Under the pieces are notes generated by a model. The model did not search any database and was not told where the DNA came from. It saw only the letters and a program-made list of their open reading frames with translations. The position numbers were made by a program, and so were the translations under genes. Of a stretch of 64,000 bases of DNA, positions 12,479 to 22,374 are shown piece by piece; within the stretch, counting starts at the first letter, position 1, and each line of letters starts with the position of its first letter. The stretch is taken from the NCBI GenBank assembly GCA_038363925.1, contig JAQQWL010000006.1, forward strand, positions 1,096,501-1,160,500, read 5' to 3'. This DNA comes from Apiospora phragmitis (lineage: Eukaryota > Ascomycota > Sordariomycetes > Amphisphaeriales > Apiosporaceae).

Positions 12479-12684
12479 TATTAAATAAGCTTTCGTACGT
12501 ACGTATAAGTAGGGGTTTAAGTAGTATTATATTATTATATTCTATTATTTATATCTATTTTTAATACGAGCTATAAGGGGTATCGTATACCCCTCTTTAT
12601 AAAATAAAAAGGGGTTCATACGCGCAGGTACGTAGCACCCTTTTTAAAATAGTATAGAAAACCTCAGTTCCTGCTGTTTTAATA
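12479..12684 (-). repeat. copia 5' LTR
   Basis: Partner of 6793-7000 with the same landmarks. It retains somewhat more C and G (for example CAGTTCCTGCTG against TAGTTCTTGCTA), so the two LTRs were mutated to different degrees. Confidence 0.82.
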
Positions 12685-12689
12685 AAATT

Positions 12690-13600
12690 AACGTTTTATA
12701 GTTTTTAAAGTATTAATTTTACGTATTTCTTATATTACTTTTTATTTTTAAAATAAATTAAAATATTATCGAGATATATTATAATAAACTTATCGAGGTA
12801 CTTATATAAAACGTAGTTAATTATTATTTAAAAACTAATTAATATATTAATTAAATTAAACGGTATAATTTAATATTAGAATATTTATATTTAGTTCGAA
12901 ACGCGGTTTTCTTCTTTTTTTTAATTTAAATTAAGTTATATATATTAAAGAGGTTTAATATTATAAAGATTTTAACGTGTAGTAGTTTATTTCGTAAATC
13001 GCTAATTAAAAGTAAATGGTATTAGTTTTTAATAGTAATTTCGTTAAGTTTTTAATAATCGATATATATACGTTACTTAAGTTTCTTGTTTTTACTTTTT
13101 TTTAAGACGAAAAGGATAAGCCTGCTGGTAATGTGAATGGTTATATAACTCTTTTTTCGAGGTTTTTCGTAATATATCTCTTTAAAGCTTGTTCGTACTC
13201 TTAGTTAAGTTTATATATAAATATAAATAGGGGTTCTTTTTTATTTTTAAGGGGTATTTTACGATCCTATTATATATAAGGCGGTAAGCTTATTTTTAAC
13301 TTTATTAAAAAGTCGTTTTTAACCGTTATTTATTAATTAAACCTTTTTTAATATATTTTATTAAAATTAGCCTATTTTTTAATTAACTTTAAAATTATTT
13401 ACTCGTACTTAAAGTATTTTTAAAATTATATCGTATTTTACGACGTCCGTAATATTATACATAATTTATTTATAAAGTTTTTTTATATTAATTAAAAAGT
13501 TCGCGACTTCTTTTTATATGTTTTTACCGTCGTATATTATAAGTTTTTTATCGACGGTTTTTAATCGATATAAGCCGTTTTTTTCTTATTATTTTAATAT
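12690..13600 (-). pseudogene. Ty3/gypsy reverse transcriptase relic, minus strand
   Basis: The minus strand reads TLPAGL, then KKSKNKKLK, RIYIDY.KLNEITIKN, and finally YLDKFIIIYLDNILIYFKNKK. The order matches the gypsy RT core (PAG-PILFV, VDYRKLN, ..FVVVYLDDILIYS). The catalytic YLDD box has become YLDN at 12765-12776. The RT stops at the copia LTR on one side and at the pogo terminus (13601) on the other, so both younger elements flank or interrupt it. Confidence 0.75.
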
Positions 13601-15446
13601 TAACGTATCCCACAAGCGAATATCTTATTTTTTATCACCTTTTAATAAAATATAAGTTAATTTTATTATAACGTATTTAATACATTAAAATTAATCGGAA
13701 TTATTATTTTTAAATACTTCTATATTATTTTAATAAGTAGGCGTATTATGCCCGGGCTTTCTATATATTTTATAGCGCTATAAACGTGTTTTAAACGTCC
13801 TCGTATAATTACTCCTCCGACGCGATTCGTTTTATAACTATTTATTAATATCTTTTTAAAACTAGAAGTTTTTTTTAGTTTATATACGAAGTGATCCTTT
13901 ATTTTATAGCCGTTTCTTTTTCGTACGGCGGCGCCGGCTAAATATCTTATTTATTTTTCGAAATATCGCGTTTTTACTTTTTAAAAAAGTAACTCGGTAT
14001 ATAATATATATTATAGTTTTTATAATTTAATTAAAACTAATTAAAATAAACGTTAAAAAGTTATTTTAATATTATACGATACGGTTTCGAACGTATTTAG
14101 CTTAAGATTAAGCTTTAATTAAATTATTTAAAGTTTTTAATTTCTAAAGAATAAATAAGCTAAAAAACGTCCTTAGAAATATTAAAATACGTAGCTTTAT
14201 ATCTAATTATAAAATAATATATTCTAAATTATACGGGACGAGTCCTATTTTTCGAAAGCTTCTTTATATATTCGAAACGGTAAAAGTTGCCTAGAACGCT
14301 TTTAAAAACGCTAGTAGGAAGTCCTCCTTTAAGATATAAGTAATATACGCCCGTATAAAATATTTAATTTCTTTCTCGTACACCTTTTTTAATATATAAA
14401 AATAGCCGATATTAAAAGGTTAGAACTTATACGACGAATAAAAAAGTATATAGAGTATAATAATTAAGTTCTCTTTATAATAAAGCTCGAAAATTATCGA
14501 GTAATAGCTTTCGTAGCCGTTTAAAACTAAAAGGTAATAATAACCCTTCGTATAAAACCTAGTATATTAATTAAAATATTAAATCTAGTCTTCGCCTCTT
14601 TTATTCGTAGTTTAGCTATTTTTAATAACTGCGATCACTTAGTTTTTTAATAATAAGCTATTTTCGTACTAAGAAGAGAGGTATATTTTCCCGGTAAAGA
14701 TAATATATAGAGGGATAGCGTAACCGTGTAATCCGACGCCTTAAATAATTATAACTTATTCCCGGTTCCTTTACTATATTACCCTAGGTTTTCCGCATCG
14801 ATCGGAAGTAGTTACGATTATTTCAAACGAGATTTAATTTATAAAAAAGCCGGTTTCGTTAAAGTTATAAATATCCTCTTTTTAAATCTCGTATTTATAA
14901 ATTATATTTCGTATAAGGGTAAACTACGCGCGATACGCGTCGGGATCTTTATAAAAGACTTTTTAATAATTAATTCTTCGGTTAAAACGCGTCCGGAGGT
15001 CTAGTTATCGTCGTACGAAGTTAGAGGCCTAATTAACGCCGACGCGTCCCGCGTCGCGTAAGCTAAATAATCGATTCGCTATATCTTTTATACTACTTAA
15101 CCGGGGAAAAAACGATCGCGTATTTAAATTAATAATATATCGAATAATCGTATTTTTTTTAAAATTTAAAAGCTTTCGAGAATTCGTAAATATTTCGTAT
15201 TATATAGGTTAATTATTTCGTCTACGTTATAAGGTTTTTAATAAAACGTAATAAATTAATATAGCTTTTTATATATTTAAAGTAAAGTTTTTTTAAAGCG
15301 CTTAAAACGCTAGAATTATATTACTCTCTTTTTAAAGTTATAATATTTTCGAACGTAAAAGAATATAAAAAAAGGTTAAGGCTATAAAGAAATTTATAAA
15401 AGTGGGACATTTACTTATATAAGATATTCGCTTATAGGATACGTTA
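13601..15446 (-). mobile_element. pogo/Fot1-type DNA transposon with both termini, RIP-inactivated
   Basis: Termini TAACGTATCC.ACAAGCGAATATC (13601-13624) and its inverse (15423-15446) delimit an 1846-bp element, the usual size for Fot1-like transposons. TA at each end fits TA target duplication. The minus strand carries a transposase relic with an ETGF motif at about 14856-14872, a DGHESH-like block and the C-terminal LKRAY region, shared at DNA level with 4914-6200. Upstream of ETGF the two copies diverge strongly. It has inserted into, or next to, the gypsy element whose RT lies below 13600 and whose Gag lies above 16600. Confidence 0.8.
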
Positions 15447-15449
15447 AAC

Positions 15450-17900
15450 TATTAACGATTTGTAATAAAATATAATTACCTTATGTTTTATTATTTAATA
15501 ACGCTCGAATAATAACTTTTTTAATTTCGATTATTAATACGATATAATTATAAATATCTTAGTTATTCGTTATTAAATATAGGGACCTCTTTTAATTCGT
15601 TTATTGTTATTCTTTTATAATAAACGGCGTTTATTTTTTAAACGCTATTTTTATAAGTAATTAATAATTTTTTACGATCGATTATTATATTATTATTATC
15701 GTTCTTTTTATTTTTTATAAGGTACTTTTTAATATATTGCCGGAAATAGTTTTATAATTTTTCTTATATAAAGTATTAATTTTAATATTTAAGATTCGGG
15801 TTTTTTAAATAGTTTAAAGGTTTATTAAATTTATTAAAATTTCTAAACGTTTTATAAATTCTTTAATATAATAAAGGGTTTTTTTATTAAATATATATTT
15901 ATACGTTTTAAAAATATTAAGCGCTTTTTTTTAAACCTTTATAAGTTTGCGATGTTTTTAAGCGTATTTTAAGTATTAATTTTTAAAATATTCTTTTTAA
16001 TCTTATTTCTTTAAATAATATTATCGTAATTATTATAAATCTTTTTATATTAATAAATACGCATGTCGTCTATTAAGAATTAACGTTTAAATTTTTTAAT
16101 AATATAATTCAAGTATAGTTATATAATAGGTTACTTATTAATTTTTAACAGAAACTATTTATACTCGAGTTTTTTCGCGAGGTGCTTTATATAAACGTTA
16201 TATATATACGAGATTCATAAAAGCGTAAAGTGTTTTCTATATATAAAGGAGATTTAAATGTCGTTTTTATAGTATAATTACCGTAGATATTTTTTTAATT
16301 AAAACCGGCCGTAATAAATACTTAACGTAGGTGTTTTAAATCAAGGTAAAGGATATTAAAGAGAATTAATTACCCGTCGGCTTTTAAGTTATTAAACTTA
16401 GCGATCTCGTTTACTAGCTCGTTTTTTTATATATTAATTAAACGTTTAATGTTTATTAATTATTTTAACTAATTTATAATATCGTTTATTAAATCGTTAT
16501 CGTATAAAAAGAGTTATTTCTTTCGTATTATTATAACGTTTCGGTTATAATTATTTTTAGTTTTAAAGGTTTTAAAGAATTATTTAGTTCTTTTTCGAGG
16601 CTCGATATTTTTAAGCGTAATAACCTTATTTTTAATAATTATAATAAATAATATACTAATTTTTATTATATTTATCGTATTTAATAACGTTAAGGTTTAT
16701 AGGTTTATTATAATAACTATACGTTATAATATTTTTAAGTAATATATTATTATAATAACGTGGTCGTTTTATATTAGTTTAAATTCGATTAGTTTACCGT
16801 TATTATTCGCCTTATTTTTTACAGAGTCGCTTATATATACGAGTATCGATCTTCATAGTAAGTTCTATATATAAAAAGAAATTATCGGGGGTATTAAGCC
16901 GGCGAAGTTCGTTTTTAATATTTTCTTTTAATTTTTAATAATATATTATAATTTTCGTAGCTTTAGTATAGCTTAGTCGAGTTATGATACGTCGGAGTTC
17001 GGCGGTATAAAAAGCGGCTAATCCTTTTTATTTAAAAGTTTCGAGTTCTCTTCTACTTATCGTTTTTTATCGAGGTTTTAAAAGAGTAATTTAAAAGCTT
17101 ATTCGAAACCGTTATAACTTTCGAAAATTCGTTATACTTTTATACGGCATAGTTTAACTTATTGATGATTTTTTACGAGTTCGTTTAAATAAGGTTCGAA
17201 TTAAGCGAGGATTTTATTTTTAAAAAAAGAGGCGGCGTAAGTAACTTATTAAATAGCGTTTTAAAACTTTTTTTTATAAAACCGCTAATAAGCTTTAATT
17301 CCAACGAAAAAGCTTCGGAAGTTCTCGCTCGTTCTATTAAATAGTATTAATATATTAATCTTTATACTTTTTTTTAAATATAATAAAGGTTTAAATAATA
17401 TTAATAGCTATATAAAAGAGGCGTATTTTTTCGCGTAACTTATTAATATTATAAGGTATTTATTTTAAGGTGCTTTTAATAAAGAGCTCATTACGCTTTT
17501 TTTAAGCTTAACGTAATAATATTAATAATTAGTATTCTTTTATTTAAATTCTTTAATTCGTTTAATTAACGCTTACGGCTTAAAGTTATTATTATTATTA
17601 TTACTATCGATATTTATAGCGGGGTCTCGCTAAGAGGTATTAAAAGTAACGATAGGAATCTTTTTTTATCGGACGGTATTATTAAGGTTAAGTATAAATA
17701 TAGTTTTTATAAAGCTATTATTTAAAGGTTTAAATAATAATTAATAAGAATAAAGATAATTAAAATATAATAAACGTTATTTAAGTTTTAAAAGAAACTT
17801 AATAAAACGTATTAAAATTTATATTAATAATACGAAAGATTATTTAAACGTATAATAAAAGTAACGCTTTTATTAATATAATATATAATATCCGGGTTAT
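15450..17900 (-). pseudogene. Ty3/gypsy Gag region relic, minus strand
   Basis: The minus strand shows a Gag-like FLYIELTMKIDTRIYKRL string (about 16845-16900; compare A..IDNRLYERR in fungal gypsy Gag). Downstream, at 16605-16646, is a zinc knuckle with exact C-x2-C-x4-H-x4-C spacing in which all four ligand positions now read Tyr, as TGT-to-TAT and CAT-to-TAT changes would give. It lies on the same strand as, and upstream of, the RT at 12.7-13.6 kb, so both probably belong to one gypsy element split by the pogo insertion. The 15.45-16.6 kb part should hold protease or linker sequence but shows no motif I can name. Confidence 0.65.
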
Positions 17901-18059
17901 AACGTAATAATAAAAGGTTAAATAAAAGTATTTATATAATAAAGTTATTAAAATAATTTATTTTATTAATAAATTAAAGTTAATATTTAAATTAATTTTT
18001 AAAATAAAAATTATTTATATAAAATATATAAAGAATTATTTATCGTTATATACCTAGTT

Positions 18060-18480
18060 TCTCTTTTATTAATATCCTTTAGTTCTTAGGGATCTCGAGG
18101 ATCTCGCGAGATCCTATCGAGCCGGCTCTTTAGATCTCGTTAAGATCTCGAGAGCTGCTAACCTCAAGTTATTTTATCTTTACGTAACTCGTAATAGTTA
18201 TCTTATTTTAACTATTTAATTTATATTAACTATCTTTACTTATCCGCTCTTATATATTCTTAATTAATTAATTTTAATATATTATTATTATAATATTAGT
18301 TATCGAGGTTTTATAACGATATAATAGGGTTTATTATCGTTAGTAGGGCGTAAGCGCTAACCGGACTTTCGCGAATCCGTAAGCGTCTCGAGTTATCGTT
18401 AGCCCGCGCCGGGAGATATAGGTCCTGGCCGCATAGTTAAGCCAGGTTATAATAAATAAATAACGGTTTAAAAAGCGACC
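18060..18480. other. Less mutated GC-richer island with GATCTCG palindromes
   Basis: Within the AT-rich block this stretch keeps longer GC words. It contains a perfect 18-bp palindrome (AGGATCTCGCGAGATCCT, 18098-18115), further GATCTCG copies at about 18091 and 18132-18153, and a short inverted pair CCTGGC..GCCAGG near 18424-18446. It may be the LTR or untranslated leader of one of the gypsy elements, since it lies between the minus-strand Gag and the plus-strand RT. I cannot prove an LTR because no second copy is seen in the window. Confidence 0.4.
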
Positions 18481-18599
18481 CTTTAATAGATTTAAAATAT
18501 TTAAAATATATATTATTATTAAAAAACTTAAGCCGAATATTACGACGATTATATTAAAAGAGTACCGGTAATTCGAAGCCCTTTTTAATGGAAAATTAA

Positions 18600-19585
18600 A
18601 AACAGGCTTCCCGCTTTATATACGATAAGATTACGAAATAACTTTAAAAAAAGAGCCTCTTTTTATATTAATTCATAAACTTAATTAAGAATATAAATAA
18701 GCCTTAAAAAAGTATATTATAAAAAACCTCGAGAAAAAAGCTATATAATTATTTATATTATTAACGGGCTTTTTTATCCTCTTCGTACTAAAAAAGAACA
18801 AGAACGAGAAACTTAAATAACGTATATATATCGATTATTAAAAACTTAACGAAATTATTATTAAAAACCGGTACTTTTTTCTTTAATTAACGACTTACGA
18901 AATTAGCTATTATACGTTAAAATCTTTTTAATACTTAACCTCTTTAATATATATAACTTAATCCGTATTAAAAAAAAGAATAAAAAACCGAGTTTTATAT
19001 TAAATACGGTTATTTTAAATATTAAGTTATACCGTTTAGTTTAATTAACGCGTTAATTTATTTTTAAACTATAATCGACTATATTTTACGCGAATACATT
19101 AATAATTTTATTATAATATACCTCGATAATATTTTAATTTATTTTAAAAACAAGGAATAATATAGAAAATATATAAAGTTAATATTTTAAAAATTATAAA
19201 ACGTTAACCTATTAGTTAATTTAAAGAAAAGCGAATTTTATTAACGATTAATTATATTTATAAAATACGTAATATTTTTCGAAAAGATTTAAATAAAACC
19301 TTAAAAAGTTTTAATAATTAAAAAGTAACTTACGCTTATAAGCGTTATAAAAGTTAAATCCTTTTTAAAACTAGCTAATTATTACTAGATTTTCGTCCTC
19401 GGATTTAATAAGATAACGACACTTTTAATGAACTTAACGAAAAAGGACGAATTATTTTAATAAACGAAAAAAAAAGCCGAAGCTTTTTATATTATAAAGG
19501 AGCGTATTTTTAATAAACTAGTACTTTATATAATAAACTTTATAAAACGTTTTAAAACTAAAACTAATATATTAAATCATACGAT
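18600..19585 (+). pseudogene. Ty3/gypsy reverse transcriptase relic, plus strand
   Basis: Reading through stops gives the pol entry region (ALKKYI..NLEKKAI), ILFVLKKNKNEKLK, RIYIDY.KLNEIIIKNRY and FIIIYLDNILIYFKNKE. The YLDD box has become YLDN at 19119-19130. After it come FKEKRI and a KIRNIFRKDLNK-like region (the LGYII..GI block), and then TFNELNEKGRI, which corresponds to the LTKK/RNase H entry. Coding similarity ends abruptly at the composition border (about 19585). This fragment is in opposite orientation to the gypsy RT at 12.7-13.6 kb and is the more complete of the two. Confidence 0.78.
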
Positions 19586-19590
19586 TAAAG

Positions 19591-20502
19591 GGTAATTAAA
19601 TTAATGAGATAATAATCACAATAGAACATATCACCATTCCGTTAAAGCAACACCGAGCCACCACTGGCGTCTTTCCTAGAAAGCTCCCCGACTCTAATTT
19701 ACCTCCAGGAGCACTACAGCCCCGATAGCGCCTTTGGTTTTCCCGGTCCGGCTCATAAGAGTCTATTGCTACACTGGCTTCTCTTGTAGTAAACTGCAGC
19801 GCCGATTCTGGGGCAGTTGCGGGCTTTGACTTAGTCCCAAGAGGAGCCAGGTAATCTCGTCCCGCCCGTGATATCCACTGCATCGTTTATATCACGTAGT
19901 AGTTTTATGGATGGCCCTCTCTCTATGCGACCAGACTGGCCCAACTAATCATTTTAGTACGCAGACACAGGCACGGCTGGATGCTCGTACTGTCTTGGGT
20001 TCTTCGACGAGGATAGTTATCCTCCCCTTACCTTCTCAGCTGTACCGAGAGACTCGGACAATGGGATGGTGTTAAAGCGGGTGACAAATATAGTAGCGAA
20101 GAGAACCCCGGGTGGGCAGTGAAAGCTGGGTGGCGTCACGACTAGTCGAGAATTCAAGATCGTGCACTTTAACCATATTACACAAAACGAGACTTCATAA
20201 GGAGGGTTGAATTCAGTAACTGTATTAGGTAATGACTGGTTGCCCTGCTCTTTCCGCATCCTTCATGGCGTCTGATTGACTCTTCTCTTGCCGTCCTCTC
20301 GCTTCGTTTCTTATGGGGATTTATCCTCTATCTCTCTCCTATCCATGTCCCTGCTCACTGCTTTCCAAGGTTGTTGACTTAATGAACGTAATTTCCCACT
20401 GATATTTCCGTGTAAATGATCACTTCCCCACATGAACCCTCGTCTGAGACTGGCCACCATAACCGTGTATGCCTCCGCCCCCCAACCTCCACGGCGGGAG
20501 CT
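19591..20502. other. Border region, no supported gene
   Basis: Composition returns to normal within a few bases of 19590. A 95-codon minus-strand frame (19596-19883) starts at the border, but I recognise nothing in it and its C-terminus runs into the AT-rich junction. The remainder holds no supported feature. Confidence 0.5.
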
Positions 20503-20820
20503 TCATACTGCAGTGCATCTCTCACAGCACATATGCCCGCATCGGTCATACTTATTGTTGGGCCACAGTACCTGCGTTACACATGACCCATCGTCCGAAG
20601 TTTGTCCTTGGCACACACAGCATCGCCAAGTAGGTCCTTTCTCGTGGAAGCGACACAGCGGAAGAAAACACTTGCCCTGCTTATATTCTGGGTGTTGGTC
20701 CATCACACGTTGACAGGGTCTAGTTGGTCTACTGTCTGCAAAAAACTGGGCATTGATGCAGTATCTGTATATAGCTTGAACATGATGACAAGGCCAAATG
20801 CGCGGACATACGTGACACAT
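20503..20820 (-). CDS. Small Cys-rich protein with MC...PC start, paralogue A
   Basis: An ATG-to-TGA frame of 105 residues, rich in Cys and His. It starts MCHVCPRIWPCHHVQ and ends with C..C, then an N-x-YDRCGHMCCERC module that could bind zinc. The second small frame at 21421-21714 has the same design: MC-x-V at the start, I-x-PC, Y-x-YC, W-x-C-x2-C and a terminal C..C pair. Two paralogues with conserved Cys spacing argue for a real gene. From memory, many Pezizomycotina genomes encode short uncharacterised proteins beginning MC..Y.C; the biochemical role is not known to me. No signal peptide is evident, so it is probably intracellular. A dinucleotide GT repeat lies about 110 bases upstream. 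Confidence 0.5.
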   Translation of the reverse strand: MCHVCPRIWPCHHVQAIYRYCINAQFFADSRPTRPCQRVMDQHPEYKQGKCFLPLCRFHEKGPTWRCCVCQGQTSDDGSCVTQVLWPNNKYDRCGHMCCERCTAV

Positions 20821-20921
20821 TGTGAGCCAGCATGGAGAATATGTATTATTGGTGGTTCTTATTGCTTCTCAGCAGTATATGGAAAGTAGGTTGGATATAA
20901 AGGGACAAAAGGTAGATATGG

Positions 20922-20960
20922 TCTGTGTGGTGTGGTGTGTGTGTGTGTGTGTGTATGTGT
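20922..20960. repeat. GT dinucleotide microsatellite
   Basis: Interrupted run of about 39 bases (TGTGTGG, TGTGG, then GT repeated, then TATGTGTG) in the upstream region of the minus-strand Cys-rich gene. Confidence 0.85.
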
Positions 20961-21420
20961 GATGTAGTGGCCATGGAACGAGAGAATATTGTTTATTTAT
21001 TCATCGCATTAGACAAAGACAGGTCATGTTTGTGAGCAGTTGCTCTACTTGGCCATTCCAGAGGCAAAGTACGCAGGTTCTGCAGGGGAGGTCATGGATC
21101 AGATGCGAAGGCTCACGAGAAACATGGTTGGAATTTCTTACAAACACAGTCTGGAATAATGACCAAATGGCAAATACTAGACCTCTGAAGCATGATGAGC
21201 ATGTATTTCTAGGATAAACCTCCCGAGGCCGTCGCATTCCTCAGCTTGCGGCCTTGAGGGCGATTGCCTCTAATTAGTACCTGAGTTGGTTGCTGACCAG
21301 TTCTCCGTTCCAAAGGCCATGAAGCAATCCTCCGGGTCGGACTTGAGGTCGTACAGAAAACCCCTGTAGGTCGTACAACGATTACGGGGAACGGCCTCGT
21401 GTGCCCCTCCGCAAACCTGA

Positions 21421-21714
21421 CTAATACGGAACTTTTCCGCAATCTTTACAGCACTGATGGCTGCAGTAATGACAATGCGGCTCGACCGCGTCAAAGGTAT
21501 ACTGGCCGCACTCGTGGCACCACCAGTAGGGCATCTTCAAGAGCCATTGGTAGACTGTAGAGAAGCAGTCCGAAGCATGGACGACATCCGGGAGCTGTCG
21601 TGGAGTACCGCAGTGCACTTTCTGGCCATCCTCGCCGACGGTGGAGCGACGACAGTAGTGGTACTTTGTGCTTTGGCGACTACAAGGGTATATCTGGTTC
21701 TCAACTTCGCACAT
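21421..21714 (-). CDS. Small Cys-rich protein with MC...PC start, paralogue B
   Basis: Predicted 97 residues from the ATG at 21714 (chosen because MCEVENQIYPC aligns with the start of the neighbouring paralogue) to TAG at 21421. The frame stays open a further 54 codons upstream, but that part is hydrophobic and AT-richer and looks like leader DNA. Cysteines fall as MC..PC near the N-terminus, YHYC, then a C-terminal WWCHECGQY..HCHYCSHQCCKDC cluster suggestive of one or two zinc sites. Function unknown. Both paralogues lie on the same strand about 600 bases apart, as expected for an old tandem duplication. Confidence 0.52.
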   Translation of the reverse strand: MCEVENQIYPCSRQSTKYHYCRRSTVGEDGQKVHCGTPRQLPDVVHASDCFSTVYQWLLKMPYWWCHECGQYTFDAVEPHCHYCSHQCCKDCGKVPY

Positions 21715-22374
21715 GATGGGTGGGATAAGGTAAGAGGTTATTCTTGGTATGGTTGAATAGATGGGATTAAAGTGTTGAAAATGAAGGTTGTTCAGGGCAG
21801 CTGAATCAAGGTAATGTAGGATAGAGGCTTGAGGTAGAAGGAGTTTGGTAAGTTGGTGTATCCTATATAGGAACATGCTACGTTTGGAAGCCGTTTTCTA
21901 TAATGGCCTTTGGGGAGTCCCAAGCAAGCAAAACCCCGTGGGGGGCACAAAGCGGATACATTGTTGAGGTATGGTGGTTCTCATACAAAAATGGTTAATA
22001 CAAATACAGATTCGACATAATTTCGCTAGACGGGAGTACTCTATAAAGCGTTTGAAAATTTGTAGGTTTCTTGGGTACCCCTGAATTCTTTGTCCCGCCC
22101 CTTCCCTTATTTACAGCAATCCCTGTTGGGCGAATACATTTCATGGTCCATACTGGGAACGGTATTCTCAGTCTAAGAACAGTATGGATCAGTGCAAATA
22201 ACCACAATGACATATTAGAACCGAGTGGTCGTCACGGAGGGCTCCAGAGCCATCTGCTTTTCACTGGGTTCTGTGCGGGCATGCTCTACATAGCTAGCTG
22301 CATGCGGAACGAGCATGATATTTGACTTGGTTGTTTGGGATTCTTAGACTAGATTGACTCTGGTTATCTCATTG
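21715..22374. other. Intergenic, no supported gene
   Basis: Promoter side of the second Cys-rich gene and 3' side of the AlkB-like gene. Only overlapping short frames without motifs are present. Confidence 0.5.

Larger units (their letters stand above)
6793..12684 (-). mobile_element. Ty1/copia-type LTR retrotransposon, RIP-inactivated
   Basis: Two direct repeats of about 207 bp (6793-7000 and 12479-12684) bracket 5.5 kb of broken coding sequence. The LTR ends read TATTA..AATA on the minus strand, as expected if an original TG..CA pair had mutated. The internal region, read on the minus strand, carries a copia polymerase: an FDPVKYTGRRIF-like stretch (about 8773-8808), then RLV..EIKGKI and a KEAILT block (about 8690-8770). 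Further downstream, at about 8285, is a relic of the DDT-type catalytic motif. The order and strand mean that Gag and integrase should lie at 9-12.4 kb, where I could not pin motifs. Clear 5-bp target duplications are not visible. Confidence 0.8.
3775..19590. repeat. RIP-mutated transposon nest (AT-rich block)
   Basis: Composition changes abruptly at about 3775 and returns to normal at about 19590. Between these points the DNA is strongly AT-rich, TpA is everywhere, and CpA and TpG are nearly missing, while CpG survives. That is the footprint of repeat-induced point mutation, which converts CpA to TpA in duplicated DNA of ascomycetes. Every frame is broken by stops, yet reading through them gives recognisable transposase, Gag and reverse-transcriptase motifs. 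The individual elements are listed separately. No host gene can be supported inside the block. Confidence 0.93.

Noticed and set aside
3775..19590. Centromere or mitochondrial insertion as the cause of the AT-rich block
   Set aside because: Transposase, Gag and RT relics and CpA depletion explain it as RIP-mutated transposons; no mitochondrial gene motif is seen and the size is small for a regional centromere.
19596..19883. 95-codon frame at the RIP border as a gene
   Set aside because: Its C-terminus runs into junction DNA and nothing in it is recognised.
20922..20960. CRISPR or regulatory array
   Set aside because: It is a plain GT microsatellite; no spaced direct repeats anywhere in the window suggest CRISPR, as expected for a eukaryote.
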